In this document: one piece after another, positions 7,094-14,653 of the stretch
How the letters are laid out: each line of letters opens with the position of its first letter
How positions within the stretch are numbered: position 1 is the stretch's first letter
Origin: an uncultured bacterium
Lineage (GTDB): Bacteria; Planctomycetota; Phycisphaerae; Sedimentisphaerales; Anaerobacaceae
Reading direction: 5' to 3'
DNA length: 24,463 nt
NCBI GenBank assembly: GCA_913009865.1
Contig: CAJVYK010000010.1
Location: 1 to 24,463 of the forward strand
The notes under the pieces: model-generated
What the model saw: only the letters and a program-made list of their open reading frames with translations
What the model was told of the DNA's origin: nothing
Databases searched by the model: none
Made by a program: the position numbers and the translations under genes

Positions 7094-7103
7094 GGATTAA
7101 AAT

Positions 7104-7180
7104 AATCATTTATCATTAATCATTTATCATTAATCATTAATCATTAATCATTTATCATTAATCATTTATCATTTATCATA
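7104..7180 (+). repeat. 11-unit heptamer array abutting the rsmA start
   Basis: Eleven units of AATCATT or TATCATT, the last being TATCATA, whose final A is the first base of the rsmA ATG. The duplicate leader at 6932-6959 has four units with the same end. No Shine-Dalgarno sequence fits between array and ATG. Unit number could affect rsmA translation. Confidence 0.92.
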
Positions 7181-8055
7181 TGCAGACGAAGCGGCAAATT
7201 CAGCGGTTGCTCACCTCGGCAGGCGTTCGCCCGAACAAACGTCTCGGCCAGAATTTCCTCATTGATTTGAATCTTATGCAGCTGCTGATAGAATCTGCGA
7301 ACATCAGCACCGCTGACATCGTGCTTGAGGTGGGCTGCGGCACCGGCTCTCTAACCGAAGCGATAGCTGAGAAAGCGGGCTTCTGTTTAGCCGTTGAGTT
7401 TGACCATACCTTAGCCCAAATCGCCCAAAGACAACTTGCAGAGAAAAAAAATGTAGAGGTCATCAGCACCGATATCTTAGAGAACAAAAACACTATCAGC
7501 CCAATCGTTACAGGCGCATTGCAATCAGCCCGCCGGAAACAGCCGGGCCGTGTTTTACTGGTTGCAAACCTGCCTTACAATGTCGCCTGTCCTGTAATGC
7601 TGAATTTGATTACAGGCCCTGACGTTACAGCAGATGGCATGTATGTTACTATCCAGAAGGAAGTGGCCGAGCGAATGACAGCGGCGCCCGGCAGCGGCGC
7701 TTACGGCTCCTTGAGCATTTTTATGAGCGCCGCCGGCGATGTAAAAACGGAAAGGATTTTAAGGCCGACCGTCTTTTGGCCGCAGCCGCAGGTCGATTCA
7801 GCAATGGTAAGTTTTGTTCGCCGCAGTGAAAAGGTAAGCCGGATTAAGAATATGAAGCTTTTCAGCGAGGTTGTGGGGCTTTTTATGCAGCACCGCCGCA
7901 AGATGCTAAAGTCCTGCAGTAAATTGGCTGCCGGCGAGCTTATAAAAATCAGCAACTGGCCTGAGATTTTTGAGCGCTGTTCCATCAACCCGAAACACCG
8001 CCCTGAGCAAATCTCACCGCAGGATTACATCGCCCTGGCAAACCTATGCCACTAA
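7180..8055 (+). CDS. rsmA: 16S rRNA dimethyladenosine transferase (KsgA/RsmA)
   Basis: RsmA dimethylates two adjacent adenines in the 3'-terminal hairpin of 16S rRNA using SAM. 291 residues, normal length. Motifs: KRLGQNFLID (about 20-29), the SAM-binding VLEVGCGTGSLTEAI (about 49-63), the acidic AVEFD, the catalytic NLPYN (about 129-133), and a C-terminal helical domain with FWPQPQVDSAMV and HRRKML. This second copy is the intact one. The gene converges on the fumarase gene across a large imperfect inverted repeat. Confidence 0.96.
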   Translation: MQTKRQIQRLLTSAGVRPNKRLGQNFLIDLNLMQLLIESANISTADIVLEVGCGTGSLTEAIAEKAGFCLAVEFDHTLAQIAQRQLAEKKNVEVISTDILENKNTISPIVTGALQSARRKQPGRVLLVANLPYNVACPVMLNLITGPDVTADGMYVTIQKEVAERMTAAPGSGAYGSLSIFMSAAGDVKTERILRPTVFWPQPQVDSAMVSFVRRSEKVSRIKNMKLFSEVVGLFMQHRRKMLKSCSKLAAGELIKISNWPEIFERCSINPKHRPEQISPQDYIALANLCH

Positions 8056-8087
8056 TACCTAACCCGGATAAACCGGAAAATCCTAAG

Positions 8088-8220
8088 CACTAAATTCTAA
8101 ATCCTAAACAAATCCAAATGACCAAATGTTCCAACTCTTAAACAAGCCGGTTTTGAACATTTGAATTTCGGATTTTGATATTGTTTAGCATTTAGATATT
8201 AGGATTTAGTATTTTAATAT
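8088..8220. repeat. Large imperfect inverted repeat between convergent genes
   Basis: The left arm (about 8088-8132, with TAAATCC, TAAACAA and CAAATGTTC) is complementary, with mismatches and small gaps, to the right arm (about 8154-8210, with GAACATTTGAA, TTGTTTAG and AGGATTTAG). Parts of both arms are heptamer tracts: 8091-8111 and 8186-8220. The remaining spacer to 8301 shows nothing else. It may act as a bidirectional terminator for rsmA and the fumarase gene. Confidence 0.65.
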
Positions 8221-8301
8221 TTTGTTACCATTTTGCGCTCAATTTTATTTGTAAGATACTAAGGTCAGGAAATTAACCTGCAATTGTTTCAGCCCGAACA
8301 A

Positions 8302-9165
8302 CTAAATAACCGCTTGTCTGTGTCGATGGCTGTGGCATTCGATATTTACCGCCACCGGCAGCGATGCAATATGGCAGGACGCTGTCTCGACCAGACAATC
8401 CAAAGCAGTGGTATCACCGCCAAGCCCTTGCGGCCCCAGGCCGAGTCTGTTGACCGCCGAAAGTAACTCCTCTTCGAGTTTTGCGTAAAACTGGTCGCTG
8501 TTTCTGTCGCCCAGCTTTCGCAGCAGGGCCTTCTTACTCAACAGGCAGCTAAGCTCAAAATTACCCCCAATCCCTACTCCAATAATAAGCGGCGGACAGG
8601 CATCGGCTCCGGCCCGCCTGACAACATCAACAACCCAATCGATTATTTCCGCTTTTTCCGCAGTGGGTTTAAACATCTTGAACCGGCTCTTGTTCTCACA
8701 GCCGGCGCCCTTAGTCATAACGGCCAGTTTCAGTCTGTCGCCCGGCACGATTTGTTGATGAATTATAGCAGGCATATTTGAGTCGGTATTCTTACGTTTA
8801 TTCAGGGGGTCAGCGACAACGCTTTTTCGCAAATACCCCTTTTCGTAGCCGGCCTTAACGCCGGCATTGACGGCATCGAGCAGTGTCGCCTGCGGCTGTC
8901 CGGCAGGCCGCTTAACGGCTGCGTCTGCTCCCTGTTCGATAAAGACCACCGCAAGGCCGGTATCCTGGCACAGCGGTATTTTTTCAGCCGCTGCTATGCG
9001 GGCATTTTCGATAAGTTGATTTAATATCCCCGCCGCCGCCGGACTTGATTCTTTCTTCGCCGCTTCTTCAAGAGCAGCCAAGACATCACCGCCCAGTTCA
9101 TAGCAGGCCGCTATGCAAAGTAACTCGACAGTCTCAGCGATTTTTTCAAATTCTATATACCGTAT
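8302..9165 (-). CDS. Class I (Fe-S) fumarate hydratase, alpha subunit; start codon non-canonical
   Basis: Class I fumarases hydrate fumarate to malate on a [4Fe-4S] cluster; two-subunit forms split the enzyme into alpha and beta. Visible motifs: ENARIAAAEKIPLCQDTG, TKGAGCENKS, PPLIIGVGIGGNFE, GLGPQGLGGDTTAL and VAVNIECH; the Cys in CQDTG, GCEN and ECH are the expected cluster ligands. Conserved N-terminal sequence (YIEFEKIAETVELLCIAACY, then LGGDVLAAL) continues upstream of the first ordinary start, a TTG at 9079-9081. Between the upstream stop at 9199-9201 and that TTG there is no ATG, GTG or TTG; the family start aligns with an ATA at 9163-9165. The coordinates assume that ATA; the TTG would remove 28 conserved residues. 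No beta-subunit gene is adjacent. A tartrate dehydratase alpha subunit is an alternative. Confidence 0.82.
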   Translation of the reverse strand: MRYIEFEKIAETVELLCIAACYELGGDVLAALEEAAKKESSPAAAGILNQLIENARIAAAEKIPLCQDTGLAVVFIEQGADAAVKRPAGQPQATLLDAVNAGVKAGYEKGYLRKSVVADPLNKRKNTDSNMPAIIHQQIVPGDRLKLAVMTKGAGCENKSRFKMFKPTAEKAEIIDWVVDVVRRAGADACPPLIIGVGIGGNFELSCLLSKKALLRKLGDRNSDQFYAKLEEELLSAVNRLGLGPQGLGGDTTALDCLVETASCHIASLPVAVNIECHSHRHRQAVI

Positions 9166-9207
9166 TTCGTATCTCGCGTAATTCTCAATTCTGACTTCTC
9201 AATTCAA
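9157..9207. repeat. Heptamer-register tract over the beta-propeller stop and fumarase start
   Basis: Seven 7-base words with one 2-base phase jump at 9078+100 (9178-9179): ATTTCGT, ATCTCGC, AATTCTC, AATTCTG, ACTTCTC and similar. It contains the last codons and stop of the beta-propeller gene and reaches the expected start codon of the fumarase gene, leaving no standard start or ribosome-binding site there. Confidence 0.7.
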
Positions 9208-11470
9208 AAGTTTTATACGTTGTGTTGCCAACGTCATCACTGGCTCTAACTGCAATTATGTTGTCCCCACTTTTTAAATCCTCCACCACAATGGTAAAGT
9301 CTTCACTCGTCGTATCATACACCAAATCGTTCGGCACAACACCTATCCACTTATCATTGCTGTTAACGGTATAATGCACCTTGCCGACAGCACTCAATTC
9401 ATCAACCGCTCTGAATGTAATTTTAACGGGCTTATTCTGAAGATTCTCGACGAAACAATCTTTAATAACCGGTCCGGTGTTATCGACAACCACCGGCTCA
9501 CTTATCCTGCTTCCGGTCAGTTTCGTTTCAGCGGTATTGCTTCTTTCATCGCTCGCTGTCACTCTGATTTCGTATCTGCCGTCTTCTACGGTTTTGCCGT
9601 CCCATTCGAAGTTGTCCGCCTCAACTTCGTCTTCAATCTCAATCCAGTTCCCCACCCATCCTGTTTTCTTAAAATCTATTTTATAAATCAGCTTATCGCC
9701 GTTGTCGTCTTTGGCCTTATAGCTGATTTTGAACACCCCCGTTTTGCCAGCCGCCTTGATTCGGCTGACACTGACGGATTCGACTTTCGGCGCCAGATTG
9801 GGGACAATATGAGCGACAGCAACCTCTCTTACAAGCGGACTTTGGCTGCCGTCTTTGCTCTGCAGCACAAGTTTATATTGACAGAATCTGCCGAGCGGGC
9901 AGCGCAGTTGTATCGGCCCGGTTACTTCTACCGGTTCTGTCCAGTCCGAAAAAGTCGGGTCGTTTATGTCTTTAACGTTTCCACTGCGGCAAGCCACTAA
10001 AACCTTAGCGTCCTGCGGAATATCCGCCTCGATTTGCAGCTTGCCCCACTTCGCCGGCTGCCCTGCATCGATAAGCTGCGAGGTATAAGTACCCTCAGCG
10101 GCAAACGCCGAGCCCAGCTTTATTAACTTAGCCGGATTTGCCGTCCCAAGATACACATCTTTTCCCGCTGCAGCAATTGCTGTTATCTGCGAGGCCTGCT
10201 GGTCTTCATAAACAACTGCTTCCTGTTCGGCGGCCGGGTCAACGGTAAAAAGCTGTGCGTTGTTTCCTGTCCCGACAAGCAATCCTCTATCTTGTTTCGC
10301 CATGCAAAAGAAGACCGCCGCTTCGCTGAACACATCGTTCACGTAACCGGCTTCGGTTATTTTGTATATGTAACTGGCTTTGGCCGGCTTGGCTGCTTTG
10401 ATGATTGGCATCTGCCTCTTGACCGGTTCATCGTCGGCTCCTTTTTTTGTATTTGCGATTTTGAGTCTCAGTCCGCCCTCGGCTTCGGAAGCGTTTTCCT
10501 GCTTTCCCTTCTGGGTCTCGGGCCGTCCGGCCAAAGGCATTTTCGAAGCAAATTCCGTTCGGGCCTGGACAATTTTAGCCGACGTTGCCGCTGCATACAA
10601 ATCGCCCTGCCCGGTAAATAACAGCGCTGTAATCTCCTGCTGGTCGCTGTCGTATAAAACCGTTGCCGTTTTAGTGCGCGTGTTTATCTTATATACCAAT
10701 CCTCGACCGTCGCCGCCCGCATAGACAAAGCCGTCCGGCCCGACTGCCAGCGACAGTATGTTCTTATCACGACTGTCATAAACAAGCTGGGCTTTTTGTC
10801 CGAAAGAATCGAGTTTGTACACCTTTCCTTCCGGCCCTGTTCCCAGATAAATATTACCGCTATCATCAATAGCTATGGCGAAGATATACTTGGTCTCCCC
10901 TCCGGGCGTGCTGCCTTTGACATCGTTCGGCTCAAAAATAGTCTTCATTTCGCCCGCTTCAAGCCGCATCAGTCTGCACATCTTTCCGCTTACGCCGGCC
11001 AGAAGTCTGCCAGTTACATCGATTGCCATTGCGAAAATATGCTCATTGGCCAGATACTGCTCCGCCTCGACAGCATTCGGGTCATTCGGCTCATTCGGCT
11101 CATTTGTAACCTGGCGCGGGCTGGTTGGTGCGGGATAAATCTTCGTAAGTTTACCGAGACTGTATTTATAAATACCGCCGTTAGGGCTTGTGCCGAGGTA
11201 AACCGCCTCACCGCTTACAACGACACTGTTTATCGACCAAACATCTTCGGCTTTCCCGCCAAACTCCTCAACCAGCGTCTCTGCCGCCCTTCCGAGCCGG
11301 ATAGTGCCTTGCGAGCCGACCACGATATTTTCAGTTTGGCCTTTCAACAAATCCGCACTGCTGCTGTGGCGCGTAATCTTACTGCTGACAGCCGGACAAG
11401 CCGAACTCAAAACCAGACAAACCAGGACTGTAACGGTTAATGTGCGTTTGATGTGCAATTTATTTCTCAT
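9185..11470 (-). CDS. Secreted beta-propeller protein with C-terminal Ig-like domains
   Basis: 761 residues; a type common in Planctomycetota but without an assigned function that I know. Residues 1-30 are a signal peptide (basic MRNKLHIKR, hydrophobic TLTVTVLVCLVLSSACPA). From about 70 to 470 there are repeated propeller-blade motifs such as NSVVVSGEAVYLGTSPNGGIYKY, AIDDSGNIYLGTGPEGKVYKL and LAVGPDGFVYAGGDGRGLVYKI. A low-complexity NEPNEPNDPN tract (about 125-134) and a long charged loop (about 310-370) interrupt blades. The C-terminal 250 residues are beta-rich FN3/Ig-like (YKAKDDNGDKLIYKIDF, VTASDERSNTAETKL, VVVDNTGPVI, VRASDDVGNTTYKTFELR). Extracytoplasmic, possibly substrate- or polysaccharide-binding. 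It follows the S55 peptidase gene on the same strand. Confidence 0.85.
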   Translation of the reverse strand: MRNKLHIKRTLTVTVLVCLVLSSACPAVSSKITRHSSSADLLKGQTENIVVGSQGTIRLGRAAETLVEEFGGKAEDVWSINSVVVSGEAVYLGTSPNGGIYKYSLGKLTKIYPAPTSPRQVTNEPNEPNDPNAVEAEQYLANEHIFAMAIDVTGRLLAGVSGKMCRLMRLEAGEMKTIFEPNDVKGSTPGGETKYIFAIAIDDSGNIYLGTGPEGKVYKLDSFGQKAQLVYDSRDKNILSLAVGPDGFVYAGGDGRGLVYKINTRTKTATVLYDSDQQEITALLFTGQGDLYAAATSAKIVQARTEFASKMPLAGRPETQKGKQENASEAEGGLRLKIANTKKGADDEPVKRQMPIIKAAKPAKASYIYKITEAGYVNDVFSEAAVFFCMAKQDRGLLVGTGNNAQLFTVDPAAEQEAVVYEDQQASQITAIAAAGKDVYLGTANPAKLIKLGSAFAAEGTYTSQLIDAGQPAKWGKLQIEADIPQDAKVLVACRSGNVKDINDPTFSDWTEPVEVTGPIQLRCPLGRFCQYKLVLQSKDGSQSPLVREVAVAHIVPNLAPKVESVSVSRIKAAGKTGVFKISYKAKDDNGDKLIYKIDFKKTGWVGNWIEIEDEVEADNFEWDGKTVEDGRYEIRVTASDERSNTAETKLTGSRISEPVVVDNTGPVIKDCFVENLQNKPVKITFRAVDELSAVGKVHYTVNSNDKWIGVVPNDLVYDTTSEDFTIVVEDLKSGDNIIAVRASDDVGNTTYKTFELRSQN

Positions 11471-11471
11471 A

Positions 11472-11506
11472 TTTACTTTTACCTTTTTACTTTTACCTTT
11501 TTTATT
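11472..11506. repeat. Heptamer-register tract upstream of the beta-propeller gene
   Basis: Alternating words TTTACTT and TTACCTT, two of each, then TTTTATT. On the minus strand this is an A/G-rich stretch with two AAAAGG motifs; one may serve as the ribosome-binding site for the ATG at 11470. Confidence 0.7.
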
Positions 11507-11540
11507 TTCTTGCCACAGAGGTCACAGAGATTTTCAAATT

Positions 11541-11566
11541 GTCATTCCTGCAAAAGCAGGTATTCA
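11541..11566. repeat. REP-like palindromic element
   Basis: GTCATTCCTGCAAAAGCAGG then TATTCA: a CCTGC-AAAA-GCAGG hairpin with the flanks of the widespread GTCATTCCCGCGAAAGCGGGAATCC-type bacterial intergenic repeat. The rest of the 11507-11676 spacer is A/T-rich with a CACAGAG direct repeat near 11515 and no gene. Confidence 0.6.
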
Positions 11567-11676
11567 AAAAGAACAAAGCTGGTAATCAATAACCGGCATC
11601 ACCAATAACTATTTTTACATTTTGATATGTCATTTTGATTTTTGCATTTTACTTTATGCCATAGGTATTTTTGATT

Positions 11677-13605
11677 TTACTTTTCTACCGTTATGCGCAT
11701 AACTTTCTTATCCATAACAATCGTACCGGTTCTGAAACTTTTTTCGAGCCAATGCCGGTATGGCTGGATTATCAGTGTCCTTTTCGTATCGCCCAGAACC
11801 AGCGCCTTCGTAGCCGGCAGGTCTGGAAGCTCGGCCTTCTCCACCGCAACACCGCCGGACGGCAAAACCAAAAGGCAATACAGTTTATCTCGTTCAATCG
11901 CCAAAAGATTATTCAGTGCTTCGAGAAGAGTAGGCAGATTCTGAGGCACAAATTTATACGGCTCAGCTTTCCTGAGGAACTGCTGGTAATCGTAGCCGCC
12001 GCAGATAATCAAATCGTACTGCCCCGGCGCCGTGATTTCAGGTATTTTCAAGCTGTACCGGTACTTTTTTTTCTCCGCCAGGACTGATTCCAGCACTATT
12101 GAGACATCGATTTGCTGTCCGGCCTTGACCTTCGAATCGGACAAATCGACCGACCATATTCCTGAAGATATATTTTTCGGCGCTATGCGAACATCAAAAT
12201 CCATCGATTTTATATCAACTTTTTTATACGGATTATTCAGTAGCATCGCCACCGAGCCGGTGCTTTCCTTTATCATCTCAGCCAGCCCCATGCCGGTCGA
12301 AACATTTTCAAAGGAGATTGATTCTTCGCCGTTTATACCGATATCCACTTTATATTCGATAGTATGGTCCGGCGGCAATTTACCGAAGGAAAGAGCCGCT
12401 CCGGCCACTGCCGAGCGAATCAGCAGCGGGGTAAGCAGCCGGTTGTTGGCAACCTGACAGTTGTACACTCTTTTTTCGGGGTCATTGTAACGTTCCACTC
12501 TTATTGTCAGCGGTATCATTTTCGCCTTTGCGCCAATCCGCCCTCGGACAGCCGCCGACTCATCAGTTCTCAAGGCGCCGACTATTTCAAGTGCGCTGGC
12601 AAACTTAAAAGAACGCATCACGTTGGAGACCACAGTATGCACCTTCCCCGTAGCCATCGGCAAATCTATCGGCCCGTAACCGAGAAAGCTGTGTCCGAAG
12701 CCATAGACCTTATCATCCACAACTTCGGTTACAGTCCCGATTACGGTCATAGCTATATCACCGGTCACCAGCGGCACGGCAAGAGAGGCGCCCGGAACTA
12801 ATTCAGTCCCTCGTTTCCCACCGCTCATCGCTGCTGCTTCGCTCGAGGAGTCACGGGCTGCGAGCGACGAATTTCCTCCTCCCATACCGGAAACAGCCAT
12901 AAGCCCGAACGGCTCAACCAAAGCCGCCAACCGCTCATACTCCTCCGCGGGCAAACCGGATGTAATCAGCGGAGACGGTAAAGCTGCGGCCCCGTTCAGA
13001 CTGCTGCTTTCTGAAAATCGTGGAGTTGTAATTTGCCTCTCAATCTCATCAAAATCAATAGGCCTGGAAAAGTCAAATCCAGATCCAGTTTGACCTTCCT
13101 TCTGCTCATCAGTCCTGCCCTGGCCGACTCTGAGCATTTCTTCGATAGGCGTTACGCCGTAAAGCGGGTCCTTGCTGAAACCCCATCCGAAAGCCAGCGC
13201 CCCTGCTAATCTGCCATCGATATAGACCGGCGAACCGCTGCAGCCGGCCACCGGGCCGGTGTGAATGAAACGCTCGTCTGTCCCCTGCACCAGAATCGCA
13301 TCCCTGCCCGGGCTTATATCACGCACCACACTTAGAACATCCAGTGCGAACCTTTCAATTTCAGTACCCTTATACACAGTCAGACAATACGCATCCATCC
13401 CGGGGACAATCTCGTCAACGGTGATATATTTTGTCTTATCAAGCCCCGCTCCCGCCGCAGGAACCGGGGCAAGCCCTTCCGAGGGGTTGGACTCGCCGGC
13501 CGCATAAAGCGAACCAGTCAAAATCGGCAGTAAAATGAAAAGTAAAAAGAAAAAAGCAGAAAAATTCACTTTTTGTCCTTTTACTTTTGCCCTTTTTTCA
13601 GACAT
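11677..13605 (-). CDS. Secreted SpoIVB-type (S55) serine peptidase
   Basis: 642 residues. An N-terminal hydrophobic segment (about 15-36) is a signal peptide or anchor, placing it outside the cytoplasm. The S55 domain starts near residue 58 (YITVDEIVPGMDAYCLTVYKG) and has HTGPVAGCSGSPVYIDGRLA, where GCSGSP holds the probable catalytic Ser, and a second conserved half after an insert: VYGFGHSFLGYGPIDLP, then MRSFKFASALEIVGALRTDESAAVRGRIG. The insert of about 100 residues includes a heptamer-coded SSLAARDSSSEAA. The C-terminal half is beta-rich. In sporulating Firmicutes S55 proteins cleave envelope signalling proteins; the target here is unknown. The first residues (SEKRAKVKGQKVN) are heptamer-tract translation, so a later start is possible. 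Confidence 0.87.
   Translation of the reverse strand: MSEKRAKVKGQKVNFSAFFFLLFILLPILTGSLYAAGESNPSEGLAPVPAAGAGLDKTKYITVDEIVPGMDAYCLTVYKGTEIERFALDVLSVVRDISPGRDAILVQGTDERFIHTGPVAGCSGSPVYIDGRLAGALAFGWGFSKDPLYGVTPIEEMLRVGQGRTDEQKEGQTGSGFDFSRPIDFDEIERQITTPRFSESSSLNGAAALPSPLITSGLPAEEYERLAALVEPFGLMAVSGMGGGNSSLAARDSSSEAAAMSGGKRGTELVPGASLAVPLVTGDIAMTVIGTVTEVVDDKVYGFGHSFLGYGPIDLPMATGKVHTVVSNVMRSFKFASALEIVGALRTDESAAVRGRIGAKAKMIPLTIRVERYNDPEKRVYNCQVANNRLLTPLLIRSAVAGAALSFGKLPPDHTIEYKVDIGINGEESISFENVSTGMGLAEMIKESTGSVAMLLNNPYKKVDIKSMDFDVRIAPKNISSGIWSVDLSDSKVKAGQQIDVSIVLESVLAEKKKYRYSLKIPEITAPGQYDLIICGGYDYQQFLRKAEPYKFVPQNLPTLLEALNNLLAIERDKLYCLLVLPSGGVAVEKAELPDLPATKALVLGDTKRTLIIQPYRHWLEKSFRTGTIVMDKKVMRITVEK
12841..12875. 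repeat. Heptamer words inside the S55 peptidase gene
   Basis: Five words in register: GCTCGAG, GAGTCAC, GGGCTGC, GAGCGAC, GAATTTC. They encode a Ser/Ala-rich stretch in the insert between the two conserved halves of the peptidase. The words resemble the complement of those at 4219-4246. Confidence 0.5.
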
Positions 13606-13662
13606 CTATAACCTTTCAATCGATAATTGATAATCCAATATCAATAAACAATAATCAATCAT
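13567..13662. repeat. Two heptamer-register tracts around the S55 peptidase start
   Basis: 13567-13601 has five words (CACTTTT, TGTCCTT, TTACTTT, TGCCCTT, TTTTCAG) encoding the first residues of the peptidase. 13614-13662 has seven (CGATAAT, TGATAAT, CCAATAT, CAATAAA, CAATAAT and similar) in the divergent spacer, sharing words with the ribE tract. Confidence 0.75.
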
Positions 13663-13670
13663 CAGAGCCA

Positions 13671-13699
13671 TTGCAAGATAAAACAACTTCTGCTACAAT
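13671..13699 (+). promoter_or_regulatory. Predicted sigma-70 promoter for the TPR protein and rluD
   Basis: TTGCAA (13671-13676), a 17-base spacer, then TACAAT (13694-13699). Transcription would start near 13706, about 60 bases before the TPR protein start. Confidence 0.6.
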
Positions 13700-13715
13700 A
13701 CCAATTTAAGCAGGA

Positions 13716-13757
13716 GAAACCAGAGACCGGAAACTGGTTTCTGGTTACTGGAAAGGA
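13716..13757. repeat. Heptamer-register tract leading into a Shine-Dalgarno
   Basis: Six words (GAAACCA, GAGACCG, GAAACTG, GTTTCTG, GTTACTG, GAAAGGA), partly self-complementary (ACCGGAAAC with GTTTCTGGT). The last word supplies the AAGGAG ribosome-binding site of the next gene. Confidence 0.7.
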
Positions 13758-13765
13758 GCCGCAGG

Positions 13766-14584
13766 ATGAAATCTGAACATCGCCACGAACTGAAAACCAA
13801 CGAACTGGCCAGATGGCTGGCCAACTTCCCGCAATGGGCCAAGGAAAATCGTACAACGATTATCTACGTATCGGCACTTGTTATTGTGGTCGCCGGCTTA
13901 TACTTCTGGAAGAGGTACAAAAAAAACGTGGTATCAGTTCGAGAACAGCTCAATCTCACAAACCTTATCACTCAGCTATCACAGAGCAAACCACAAATCC
14001 TACAGGCCCAGGCCCAGGGATTTGACAGTTCGTACAATCTGCTCCCTATCGCTGATAAACTTGCTGCCGCCGCCCAAAACACAAAAAATAATCAGATGGC
14101 GGCTCTGGCCCTCATTAAACGGGCCCAGGCCCTGCGGATGGAGTTACATTACCGCTTAGAAGCCGCCGGCGAGCGGGAAATAAAAGCTCAGATAGACACG
14201 GCAAAGGCCAGTTACACCGAAGCCATCAATTTATTATCGAATGCCGATTCCCAAACGCCGATTGAAAATCGAAAATTTAAAAATCCGTCTTTAATAGCGA
14301 CCGCCAAATTCGGCCTGGGACTATGCGAAGAAGAACTTGGCAACTTCGAAAAGGCAGAGCAAATATATCGCGACATCGTTGAAAACGCTTTTTTCGAAGG
14401 CACCACCGCCGCCGCTGAGGCAAAGCAGCGCCTCGACACAATGGCCGACTACCGGCAAAAGGTGGTCTTTAAGCAGTCCCCGATTAAATCGGGGACAAAA
14501 CCAGCACCATCTGAACTTATGCAACCACAAATTAAACTCCAGGCCCCTGACATCAATAAAGCCCAGCCGATAATTCGTGAATAG
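13766..14584 (+). CDS. Membrane-anchored TPR protein (YfgM-like)
   Basis: 272 residues. A cytoplasmic N-terminal segment with NELARWLANFPQWAKENR precedes one transmembrane helix (about 31-48, TIIYVSALVIVVAGLYFW) followed by KRYKK. The rest is helical with TPR-like repeats: AALALIKRAQALRMELHY, YTEAINLLSNAD and ATAKFGLGLCEEELGNFEKAEQIYRDIVE. The layout resembles YfgM-type proteins, anchored chaperone-like factors at the inner membrane. ATG at 13766 with AAGGAG 8 bases upstream is a strong start. The C-terminal linker contains SPIKSGTKPA, encoded by a perfect palindrome. rluD follows with an 8-base overlap. Confidence 0.82.
   Translation: MKSEHRHELKTNELARWLANFPQWAKENRTTIIYVSALVIVVAGLYFWKRYKKNVVSVREQLNLTNLITQLSQSKPQILQAQAQGFDSSYNLLPIADKLAAAAQNTKNNQMAALALIKRAQALRMELHYRLEAAGEREIKAQIDTAKASYTEAINLLSNADSQTPIENRKFKNPSLIATAKFGLGLCEEELGNFEKAEQIYRDIVENAFFEGTTAAAEAKQRLDTMADYRQKVVFKQSPIKSGTKPAPSELMQPQIKLQAPDINKAQPIIRE
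14476..14496. repeat. Perfect palindrome within the TPR protein gene
   Basis: GTCCCCGATT, one central A, then AATCGGGGAC: 10-base arms. It encodes SPIKSGT in the disordered C-terminal linker. It looks like a mobile palindromic element tolerated inside a gene. Confidence 0.75.
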
Positions 14585-14653
14585 TGGAACGTATCTCGTG
14601 AATAGTGCCCGACAAAACAAAAAACCAGATACGAATCACGAACCACAAATCAC
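14573..14653. repeat. Heptamer-register tract across the TPR stop and rluD start
   Basis: About eleven 7-base words with one 4-base interruption (14587-14590), for example ATTCGTG, AATAGTG, GTGCCCG, GAATCAC, GAACCAC, AAATCAC. It covers the last TPR-protein codons, the rluD GTG start and its first 25 codons. Confidence 0.7.

Larger units (their letters stand above)
6910..7302 (+). repeat. Tandem duplication of the rsmA 5' region (172 bp and 221 bp)
   Basis: Copy 1 (6910-7081) and copy 2 (7082-7302) both start GAGTACGATTGAGG and contain a heptamer tract plus the first 41 codons of rsmA, ending at GCGAAC. The 49-bp length difference is exactly seven heptamers (4 units against 11). Otherwise they are nearly identical, apart from a cluster of changes in and after codon 16 (GGCCTCAGGCC at about 7001 against GGCGTTCGCCC at about 7222). 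Confidence 0.92.

Noticed and set aside
11671..13507. Plus-strand ORFs of up to about 145 codons opposite the S55 peptidase and beta-propeller genes
   Set aside because: They are antisense to well-supported genes, have no family motifs and no consistent ribosome-binding sites.
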